Assembly (NCBI GenBank): GCA_028290165.1
Contig: JAQGKJ010000275.1
Span: forward strand, 1 to 6,500
Origin: Bradyrhizobium sp.
GTDB taxonomy: Bacteria; Pseudomonadota; Alphaproteobacteria; Rhizobiales; Xanthobacteraceae
Length of the DNA: 6,500 bases
Direction of reading: 5' to 3'
Part shown: piece by piece, positions 1-5,832 of the stretch
Layout of the letters: every line of letters begins with the position of its first letter
How positions within the stretch are numbered: the stretch's first letter is position 1
Program-made: the position numbers and the translations under genes
The notes under the pieces: model-generated
Databases searched by the model: none
What the model saw: only the letters and a program-made list of their open reading frames with translations
Told to the model about the DNA's origin: nothing

Positions 1-375
1 ATCTTCATCGCCGTGGTGGTGTTCGCGCCGGGCGGGATCACTGGCTTGTTGATGATGCATCGCCCGCTGCTGAAGGCTGGGACCCTGACCAGGATGCTGC
101 CGAGCTACCTGATCGCCTTTGTGCCCACGCTGGCGATGATCGCGGGGCTGGTCCTGTCGCTCGAGACGATCGTGCATTACACCGTGAACCCCGGTGACGA
201 TTCCCACATCAAGGCCTTCGGCGTCGGCTTCGATGCCGCGAGCCCGTATCTATGGGCGCTCGCCGCCGTTCTCCTGATCGGCGGCTTCCTGGTTGCCCGC
301 AAGACCTGGAGCTGGGTCGGCCACGCCTGGGACGGCGCCACCAGCGTGGCCCGCGAAAAGGGAATTGCCGCATGA
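1..375 (+). CDS. LivM-type ABC permease, C-terminal part only (5' end outside window)
   Basis: This is the 3' end of an inner-membrane permease of the branched-chain amino acid (HAAT) importer family, open from base 1 and ending at TGA 373-375; 124 residues are visible. The first residues, a hydrophobic helix running into FAPGGITGL (visible residues 8-16), match the end of the LivM core, where family members carry a PGG or PRG motif. Many LivM proteins stop soon after this motif. This one continues for over 100 residues with two more hydrophobic stretches (visible residues about 36-57 and 83-99) and a basic, polar C-terminus. The stop overlaps the next gene's start (ATGA, 372-375), so translation is probably coupled to the following ATPase. 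The LivM call rests on the PGG region and on the livG-livF genes that follow; the N-terminal permease signature is not in view. Substrate unknown. Confidence 0.8.
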   Translation: MFIAVVVFAPGGITGLLMMHRPLLKAGTLTRMLPSYLIAFVPTLAMIAGLVLSLETIVHYTVNPGDDSHIKAFGVGFDAASPYLWALAAVLLIGGFLVARKTWSWVGHAWDGATSVAREKGIAA

Positions 376-1121
376 GTGCAGCAATCGAACTGCGCGGGGT
401 GGAAAAGAGTTTTGGCAATGTCGCCATCATTCGCAATATCACTCTGAGCATTGCACAGGGCGAACGCCACGCGCTGATCGGCCCGAACGGCGCCGGCAAA
501 TCGACAACCTTCAATCTGATCAGCGGATATATGGCACCGACGTCCGGCAGCGTACTGCTGCGCGGCCAGGTGATTTCCGGCCTGCCGCCCTATCAGATCA
601 ACCGCCGCGGGCTGTCGCGCAGCTTTCAGGTCACCAACGTTTTTGCCAATATGAGCGTGTGGGAAAACCTGCGCTGCGCGGTGCTGTGGTCGACCGGTCA
701 TCGCTACGCCTTCTGGAAGAATATCGACAATCTACCGGAAGTGCGCGACCGCACGGCGCAAATTCTGAAGGACATCAATCTGACGTCGCGGCGCGACGTG
801 CCGGCGGGGCTATTGACCTATGCCGAACAGCGCGCGCTCGAGATCGGCATTACCATCGCCGGCGGCGCCGATGTCATTCTGCTGGATGAGCCGACCGCGG
901 GCATGAGCCACGCCGAAACCGAACGCGCGGTCGCCCTGATCCGGCGCCTGACCGAAGGCCGCACGCTGCTGATCGTCGAACACGACATGAGCGTAGTGTT
1001 TGGCCTGGCCGACCGGATTTCAGTGCTGGTGTACGGTCAGATCATCGCTTCCGGCACACCCGAAGAGATTCGCGGCAATCCGAAAGTCCGGGAAGCCTAT
1101 CTCGGCGAGGAAGCGGCGTGA
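372..1121 (+). CDS. livG: LivG-type ABC transporter ATP-binding protein (first cluster)
   Basis: This is a cytoplasmic ATPase subunit of a Liv/HAAT importer, 249 residues, about normal LivG length. The start at 372 is chosen because it overlaps the upstream stop as ATGA, has AAGGGA at 358-363 eight bases before it, and gives a protein that opens directly on the first beta strand; an in-frame ATG at 252 would only add out-of-frame permease sequence. Visible motifs are Walker A GPNGAGKS (37-44), Q-loop Gln86, Walker B VILLDEP (168-174) with catalytic Glu173, and switch His204 in VEHDM. The signature is odd: LTYAE (148-152) where LivG proteins usually have L-x-Y-G, so Ala151 stands where glycine is expected. 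The C-terminus ends AYLGEEAA, the usual LivG-type end. It is expected to pair with the LivF product of the next gene and couple ATP hydrolysis to transport by the LivH/LivM pair. Confidence 0.93.
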   Translation: MSAAIELRGVEKSFGNVAIIRNITLSIAQGERHALIGPNGAGKSTTFNLISGYMAPTSGSVLLRGQVISGLPPYQINRRGLSRSFQVTNVFANMSVWENLRCAVLWSTGHRYAFWKNIDNLPEVRDRTAQILKDINLTSRRDVPAGLLTYAEQRALEIGITIAGGADVILLDEPTAGMSHAETERAVALIRRLTEGRTLLIVEHDMSVVFGLADRISVLVYGQIIASGTPEEIRGNPKVREAYLGEEAA

Positions 1122-1816
1122 TGCTCGAAGTCGGGGATCTGCACGCCTATTACGGCAAGAGCCATATCCTGCAGGGCGTCGACATGCATATCGACGCCGG
1201 CGAGGTGGTGAGCCTGCTCGGGCGCAACGGCGTCGGACGCTCCACCACCGTCAAGGCGATCATGGGCGAAGTGCCGCCGCAGGGCTCGATCAGATTCAAG
1301 GGCAGCGAGATCGCGGGATTGCCGAGCTACCGGATCGCGCATCTGGGGCTCGGCTACGTGCCCGAGCATCGCGATATCTTCCCCGGCCTGACCGTGCGCC
1401 AGAACCTGATGCTTGGCATCAAGGATACCAGGCGAGCGGGCAAGTGGCGGCTCGAGGACATGCTCAAGATGTTTCCCAACCTCGCCGCCAGGGCCGATAC
1501 GGCAGCCGGCGTGCTGTCGGGCGGCGAGAAGCAGATGCTGACAATTTGCCGCACGCTGATGGGCGATCCCGAACTTATCATGATTGACGAGCCCACCGAG
1601 GGGCTCGCGCCCCTGATCGTGCAACAGGTCGGCGACCTCATCGTCGAAATCGCGCGGCGCGGCGTCGCGATCCTGCTGGTGGAGCAGAAACTTTCGATCG
1701 CGATGCGGATATCGCACCGCGTCTACGTGATGGGGCACGGCCGCATCGTGTTCGAGGGCACGCCCGCCGAACTCAGGGACAACGAGGCCGTGCGCAAGGA
1801 ATGGCTGGAAGTCTAG
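1121..1816 (+). CDS. livF: LivF-type ABC transporter ATP-binding protein with Arg in Walker A (first cluster)
   Basis: This is the second ATPase subunit of the importer, 231 residues, normal for LivF. The ATG at 1121 overlaps the livG stop by one base (TGATG) and has GAGGAA at 1107-1112 eight bases upstream; a GTG at 1118 would add only one residue. Family marks are the VPEHRDIF segment in place of a Q-loop glutamine, the signature LSGGE (132-136), Walker B LIMIDEP (152-158) with Glu157, and the LivF-type switch VEQ, where Gln189 replaces the usual histidine. Walker A reads GRNGVGRS (34-41): Arg40, codon CGC at 1238-1240, occupies the position of the normally invariant phosphate-binding lysine. 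The reading frame is otherwise intact, so this is not a decayed gene. I have an unverified recollection of similar Walker A forms in other proteobacterial LivF-like proteins. ATP binding at this site may be weak or altered. Confidence 0.92.
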   Translation: MLEVGDLHAYYGKSHILQGVDMHIDAGEVVSLLGRNGVGRSTTVKAIMGEVPPQGSIRFKGSEIAGLPSYRIAHLGLGYVPEHRDIFPGLTVRQNLMLGIKDTRRAGKWRLEDMLKMFPNLAARADTAAGVLSGGEKQMLTICRTLMGDPELIMIDEPTEGLAPLIVQQVGDLIVEIARRGVAILLVEQKLSIAMRISHRVYVMGHGRIVFEGTPAELRDNEAVRKEWLEV

Positions 1817-2047
1817 TCGCTTGCGCAAGATCTTAAGCGCAGAATAAGCAAAAATACCTTCTGCCAAGGCCCAAACGTTGGGGACCTGCCCCCCATAGTT
1901 GAATATGGTGACGGCTGCGGCGAGGGTAGGTTCGGCACACCGAACGGGACAGCCGCCAACAACCCAGAGCGTGCAAAACGCCGTTGTATAGACTGCAGCA
2001 CGTATTCCGCTTGAGAAAACGGAGTATGCGCCAACGGGAGGGAATGC
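1817..2047. other. 231-bp intergenic region between the two liv clusters
   Basis: No + strand gene fits here; the next coding start is the GTG at 2048. Just after the livF stop lie overlapping short palindromes: CTTGCGCAAG (1820-1829), AAGATCTT (1827-1834) and CTTAAG (1832-1837), with outer arms CGCTT/AAGCG (1818-1822 and 1835-1839). A second modest hairpin has arms AGGCCCAA and TTGGGGACCT around about 1867-1887, with a two-base bulge. Neither is followed by a T-run, so neither is a convincing rho-independent terminator on the + strand. I could not find a -35/-10 pair with acceptable spacing. The region is the natural place for the second cluster's promoter, but that is inferred from position. 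A - strand frame stays open across it, a continuation of the antisense frame of livF. Confidence 0.6.
2036..2043 (+). promoter_or_regulatory. Ribosome binding site for the GTG-started livG
   Basis: The purine run GGGAGGGA contains GGAGG (2037-2041), complementary to the 16S rRNA tail, with six bases to the GTG at 2048. It is the strongest Shine-Dalgarno sequence in the window and decides the start of the second livG. The nearby ATGs at 2026 and 2044 are in a different frame and do not lead into the ATPase. Confidence 0.75.
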
Positions 2048-2869
2048 GTGGAACACGCTTTGGAAGTGCGCGGGGTATCACTTCGCTTCGGCGGCGTGCG
2101 TGCGCTCAGCGATGTCAATTTTGGCGTGAACGATGGCGAGCTGTTCTCGATCATCGGCCCCAACGGCGCCGGAAAGACCTCGATCGTCAACTGCATCTCG
2201 GGCCGCTACCGGCCGACCGAAGGCAAATTGTTCTATCGCGGGCAGGATATCACCGCGCTCAACCCGAACGCCCGGCCCCGGCTCGGCATCGGCCGCACCT
2301 TCCAGAACCTGGCGCTGTTTCATCATATGAGCGTGCTCGACAACATCATGGTCGGGCGGCATCACCTTTTGAAAAATAACTTCATCACGGGATCGCTGTA
2401 CTGGCTGACCGGCGCGCGGCGCGAAGAACTCGAGCATCGCCGCAAGGTGGAAGAAATCATCGATTTCCTCGACCTGCAGTCGGTGCGCAAGACCGTCGCC
2501 GGCACGCTGCCTTACGGTTTGCGCAAACGCGTCGAGCTCGCGCGCGCCATGGCGCTGGAGCCGCAACTGATCCTGCTCGACGAACCCATGGCCGGCATGA
2601 ACTTCGAGGAAAAGGAGGACATGGCGCGCTACATCGTCGATCTCAACGAAGAGTTCGGCATGACGGTCATGATGATCGAGCACGACATGGGCGTGGTGAT
2701 GGATATCTCCCACCGCGTCATGGTGCTGGATTTCGGCCGCAAGATCGCGGAAGGCGATCCGGCCGCGGTGCTCGCCGATCCCCATGTGAAACGCGCCTAT
2801 CTCGGCGAAGAGGACGAGGTCCTGGCCGATCCCGACGACACGCCGGCGCCCGCGGAGACTGCGGCATGA
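2048..2869 (+). CDS. livG: LivG-type ABC transporter ATP-binding protein (second cluster)
   Basis: This is a cytoplasmic ATPase subunit of a second Liv/HAAT importer, 273 residues. It begins at GTG, because no in-frame ATG precedes the EVRGVSLRFGG opening and a strong Shine-Dalgarno lies upstream. Motifs are all intact: Walker A GPNGAGKT (37-44), Q-loop Gln86, a LivG-type charged insertion between Q-loop and signature (roughly 105-140), signature LPYGL (154-158) with its glycine present, Walker B LILLDEP (174-180) with Glu179, and switch His212. After the usual AYLGEE end there is an acidic, Ala/Pro-rich tail of about 15 residues. It shares the family but clearly differs from the first-cluster LivG, so it is not a recent duplicate. 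Its stop overlaps the ligase start (ATGA, 2866-2869), tying the two genes in translation. Its LivF partner is not in the window and is expected downstream. Confidence 0.93.
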   Translation: MEHALEVRGVSLRFGGVRALSDVNFGVNDGELFSIIGPNGAGKTSIVNCISGRYRPTEGKLFYRGQDITALNPNARPRLGIGRTFQNLALFHHMSVLDNIMVGRHHLLKNNFITGSLYWLTGARREELEHRRKVEEIIDFLDLQSVRKTVAGTLPYGLRKRVELARAMALEPQLILLDEPMAGMNFEEKEDMARYIVDLNEEFGMTVMMIEHDMGVVMDISHRVMVLDFGRKIAEGDPAAVLADPHVKRAYLGEEDEVLADPDDTPAPAETAA

Positions 2870-4797
2870 TGGATTACGCCGGCCGCGTTGCAGAGGCCGA
2901 TACCTATCCAAAACTGCTACGTTTGAACGCACGCGAACATGGCGGCGAAGTCGCGCTGCGCGAAAAGGATTTCGGACTTTGGCGGCTTTTCACCTGGAAC
3001 GATTATCAGAAGCGGGTGCACGATTTCGCCCTCGGCATGGTCGAGCTAGGCCTCGGCCGCGGCGACGTCATCGGCATCATCGGCGATAACCGGCCGGACT
3101 GGGTCTCGGCGGAAATCGCCACCCACGCCATCGGCGCCATGTCACTCGGCCTCTATCGCGACGTACTGGATGAGGAAGCCGCCTATCTCCTGAGCTATGG
3201 CGAAGCCAGGCTGGTATTCGCCGAGGACGAGGAGCAGGTCGACAAGCTGTTGACGCTGGCCGACCGCGTGCCCAATCTCAAGCACATCGTCTATTCCGAT
3301 CCGCGCGGCATGCGGAAATATGACGATCCCCGCCTGATGGAGGCCGGCAAGCTCGCGAGCTTGGGCCGCGACCGCGCCGCCCGCGAGCCCGATCTTTACG
3401 ACAGGCTGGTGGATGCAACCAAGGGCGAGGACGTCGCGATCCTCTGCACCACCTCCGGCACCACGGCCAATCCCAAACTGGCGATGTTAGCCGCCGGGGG
3501 AGTTCTGCGGCATTGCGCGACGTATCTCGCCTTCGATCCCAAAGGGCCGGACGACGAATATGTTTCGGTGCTGCCGCTGCCCTGGATCATGGAACAGATC
3601 TACGTGCTCGGCAAAGGCCTGCTGTGCCGGATGAAGGTCAACTTCGTCGAGCAGCCCGACACCATGATGAACGATTTCCGCGAGATCGCGCCGACTTTTG
3701 TTCTTTTCGCGCCGCGGGTTTGGGAATCCATCGCCGCCGACGTGCGCGCGGGCGTGATGGATTCCTCCCCGCTCAAGCAAAGCCTCTATGAGCTCGGCAT
3801 GAAGACGGGGCTGGCGGCGCTGGCTCACGGTAAGCATTCGACCATCGCGGATCTCGTGCTGTTCCGCGCGTTGCGCGATCGTCTTGGCTTCAATCGCTTG
3901 CGCTCGGCGGCGACCGGGGGTGCCGCGCTCGGGCCCGACACCTTCAAATTCTTTCAGGCCATGGGCGTGCCGCTGCGTACGCTCTACGGCCAGACCGAAT
4001 TGTTAGGCGCCTACACGCTGCATCCTTTTGGCCAGGTTGATCCTGATACCACCGGCGTGGCCATGGCCGACAACATCGAAATTCGCGTCGAGAATCCGGA
4101 TATCCACGGCGTCGGCGAGATCGTGGTGCGCCATCCCAACATGTTTCTCGGCTACTACAAGAACCCGGAAGCTTCAGCCGCCGACATCAAGGACGGCTGG
4201 ATGCACTCGGGCGACGCCGGCTATTTCAACGATAACAAGCAGCTCGTGGTGATCGACCGCATCAAGGATCTTGCGGAAACCGCGCGAGGCGAACGCTTCT
4301 CGCCGCAATATCTCGAGAACAAGCTGAAATTCTCGCCCTACATCGCCGAGACCGTGGTGCTGGGCGCCGGCCGCGACGCGCTGGCGGCCATGATCTGTAT
4401 CCGCTTCTCGATCATCTCGAAATGGGCGGAGAAGAACCGAATCTCGTTCACCACCTATACCGACCTCGCCTCGCGCCCCGAGGTCTACGCGTTGCTGCGC
4501 AAGGAGGTCGAAACCGTCAACGCCACGCTGCCGCCGGCGCAGCGCATCTCAAGATTCCTTTTGCTCTACAAGGAGCTCGACGCCGACGACGGCGAGCTCA
4601 CGCGCACCCGAAAAGTCCGCCGCAGCGTCATCAACGAGAAATACGCAGACATCATCGACGCGATCTATGGCGGCAAGCGCGACATTCCCGTCGATACCGT
4701 GATCCGCTTCCAGGACGGCACAACCCAGCGCATCCGCACCACGCTCAGAGTGGTCGACCTTTCGCGCGACGTACCGCTCGCGGAGGCCGCGGAATGA
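2866..4797 (+). CDS. AMP-binding long-chain-type acyl-CoA ligase (synthetase)
   Basis: This is an adenylate-forming enzyme of 643 residues that activates a carboxylic acid with ATP to an acyl-AMP and transfers it to CoA. Motifs in order: phosphate loop TTSGTTANPKLAM (195-207), the segment LPLPWIMEQ around 240-250, YGQTE (374-378), HSGD (447-450) with ribose-binding Asp450, the hinge region DRIKD (about 464-468), and the C-terminal KVRR (583-586) whose Lys583 is the likely adenylation lysine. The phosphate loop departs from the common TSGTTGxPKG at Ala201 and Leu205. Architecture and length resemble the bacterial long-chain synthetase (FadD15-like) group rather than acetyl-CoA synthetase. There is no signal peptide or membrane span, so it is cytoplasmic. 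The start at 2866 has GGAG (2854-2857) eight bases upstream; the adjacent ATG at 2869 is possible. Sitting between livG and livH, it probably activates the imported compound. Its true substrate cannot be read from sequence; the long-chain label is only a family name. Confidence 0.9.
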   Translation: MMDYAGRVAEADTYPKLLRLNAREHGGEVALREKDFGLWRLFTWNDYQKRVHDFALGMVELGLGRGDVIGIIGDNRPDWVSAEIATHAIGAMSLGLYRDVLDEEAAYLLSYGEARLVFAEDEEQVDKLLTLADRVPNLKHIVYSDPRGMRKYDDPRLMEAGKLASLGRDRAAREPDLYDRLVDATKGEDVAILCTTSGTTANPKLAMLAAGGVLRHCATYLAFDPKGPDDEYVSVLPLPWIMEQIYVLGKGLLCRMKVNFVEQPDTMMNDFREIAPTFVLFAPRVWESIAADVRAGVMDSSPLKQSLYELGMKTGLAALAHGKHSTIADLVLFRALRDRLGFNRLRSAATGGAALGPDTFKFFQAMGVPLRTLYGQTELLGAYTLHPFGQVDPDTTGVAMADNIEIRVENPDIHGVGEIVVRHPNMFLGYYKNPEASAADIKDGWMHSGDAGYFNDNKQLVVIDRIKDLAETARGERFSPQYLENKLKFSPYIAETVVLGAGRDALAAMICIRFSIISKWAEKNRISFTTYTDLASRPEVYALLRKEVETVNATLPPAQRISRFLLLYKELDADDGELTRTRKVRRSVINEKYADIIDAIYGGKRDIPVDTVIRFQDGTTQRIRTTLRVVDLSRDVPLAEAAE

Positions 4798-4823
4798 GGC
4801 GCAGATTGTCGGCATATCCGGTC

Positions 4824-4912
4824 GTCATGCGCGGGCTTGACCCGCGCATCCGTCCCCTTTGCAAAATGAATTTCCTTGAACGATGGATTGCCGGGTCAAG
4901 CCCGGCAATGAC
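4824..4912. repeat. Paired inverted REP-like palindromes in the ligase-livH gap
   Basis: Two 31-base units, 4824-4854 and 4882-4912, are inverted copies of each other, 24 of 31 positions identical. Each forms a perfect 9-bp stem with a 5-base loop: ATGCGCGGG/CCCGCGCAT (4827-4835 and 4841-4849) with loop CTTGA, and ATTGCCGGG/CCCGGCAAT (4887-4895 and 4901-4909) with loop TCAAG. The outer ends are GTCAT and ATGAC. Six of the seven differences are three compensating base-pair changes within the stem. This inverted-pair design resembles REP/BIME-type elements, and similar GTCAT-ended repeats are, as I recall, common between genes in Bradyrhizobium relatives. It lies inside an apparent operon, so it may stabilise or partly terminate the message. 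There is no T-run, so it is not a standard terminator. Confidence 0.8.
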
Positions 4913-4936
4913 GAATTTTAGATCGGGCGCGTCTCA

Positions 4937-5830
4937 ATGAACCTCCAGTTTCTGATCCAGCTTCTGGTCAACGGCCTCGTAGTCGGCACGCTTTATGGCG
5001 TGGTCGCGATGTCGTTTGTGCTGATCTATAAGGCGACGCAGGTCGTGAACTTCGCGCAAGGCGAATTGCTGCTGGTCGGCGCCTGGGTGTGCTGGGCGCT
5101 ATTGACCAAATATCAGGTGCCGTTCTGGGTCGGCATGCCGGTGACGCTGGTGTTCATGTTCCTATTCGGCATCGCGATCCAGATTGTGATCCTGCGGCCG
5201 ATGATCGGCGAGCCGATCATCTCGGTAATCATGGTCACGATCGGGCTGTCAACGGTGTTTCAGGCCGCGTTGAAATGGATCTTCGGCGTCAATCCGCAGC
5301 CGTTCCCGCGCGTGTTCACCAGCCAGTCCGTGAATCTGCTGGGCCTGCAAATCCAGACCGTCTATGTGATGAGCCTCGTCGTGTCAGTGGCGATGATGGT
5401 CGGCATGGCGTGGTTCTTCCGGGTCTCGAAATACGGGCTGGCGATGCGCGCCACCGCGTTCAACCAACAGGTGGCGCAGTCGCTCGGCATCTCCGTGAAA
5501 AGTGTATTCGCGATGGCGTGGGCGATCTCGGCGACCGTCTCGGCAGTCGCGGGTGTGGTGGTCGCCGTCGTCAACGGCGTGTCGTCGGGCCTGTCGGCCT
5601 ACGGCATCAAGGTGTTTCCGGCAGCGATCCTGGGCGGGCTCGACTCGATCGGTGGCGCCGTGCTCGGCGGCATCATCATCGGGCTGCTGGAAAACATCGC
5701 GCAATATGTCGACAGCGAATATCTGCACTGGGGCAATCTATATGAGATCGCACCGTTCTACGTGCTGATCATCATCCTGATGATCAAACCCTACGGCCTG
5801 TTCGGCACCCACGATATCGAGCGGATATAG
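4937..5830 (+). CDS. livH: LivH-type ABC permease
   Basis: This is an inner-membrane permease of the branched-chain amino acid importer family, 297 residues, the expected LivH length. The N-terminus goes straight into a hydrophobic helix (GLVVGTLYGVVAMSFVLIY, 13-31) followed by the diagnostic VVNFAQGE (36-43). About eight hydrophobic segments follow. The cytoplasmic loop around 168-187 (AMRATAFNQQVAQSLGI) corresponds to the region that contacts the ATPases, and GGLDSIGGAVLGG (233-245) is another family hallmark. The ATG at 4937 is the only start that keeps the conserved N-terminus intact, but no strong Shine-Dalgarno is seen before it. It is separated from the ligase by 139 bp holding the paired palindromes, and by two bases from the following livM. 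It should form the channel with that LivM and be driven by the second-cluster LivG. The ligand is unknown and need not be an amino acid. Confidence 0.95.
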   Translation: MNLQFLIQLLVNGLVVGTLYGVVAMSFVLIYKATQVVNFAQGELLLVGAWVCWALLTKYQVPFWVGMPVTLVFMFLFGIAIQIVILRPMIGEPIISVIMVTIGLSTVFQAALKWIFGVNPQPFPRVFTSQSVNLLGLQIQTVYVMSLVVSVAMMVGMAWFFRVSKYGLAMRATAFNQQVAQSLGISVKSVFAMAWAISATVSAVAGVVVAVVNGVSSGLSAYGIKVFPAAILGGLDSIGGAVLGGIIIGLLENIAQYVDSEYLHWGNLYEIAPFYVLIIILMIKPYGLFGTHDIERI

Positions 5831-5832
5831 AA

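Noticed and set aside
252..371. An upstream ATG extending livG by 40 residues
   Set aside because: This stretch overlaps the LivM C-terminus in another frame, gives a low-complexity Arg-rich peptide, and the ATGA overlap at 372 with a ribosome binding site is far more convincing.
1984..2010. A sigma-70-like promoter beginning at TTGTAT (1984-1989)
   Set aside because: The only -10-like hexamer nearby (TATTCC, 2003-2008) is 13 bases away, too close, and both hexamers are poor matches.
1097..2056. A 319-codon open frame on the - strand across livF and the intergenic gap
   Set aside because: Most of it is antisense to a well-supported livF and has the composition of a mirrored high-GC gene. 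The part over the gap shows no recognisable domain, so it is best read as chance openness.
2078..2932. A 284-codon - strand frame opposite the second livG
   Set aside because: It is rich in His, Asp, Val and Arg, as expected for the antisense of a GC-rich gene, and lies entirely over motif-complete coding sequence.
4824..4912. The hairpin pair as a rho-independent terminator
   Set aside because: The stems are strong but no T-run follows either one, and the genes on both sides appear to belong to one functional unit.
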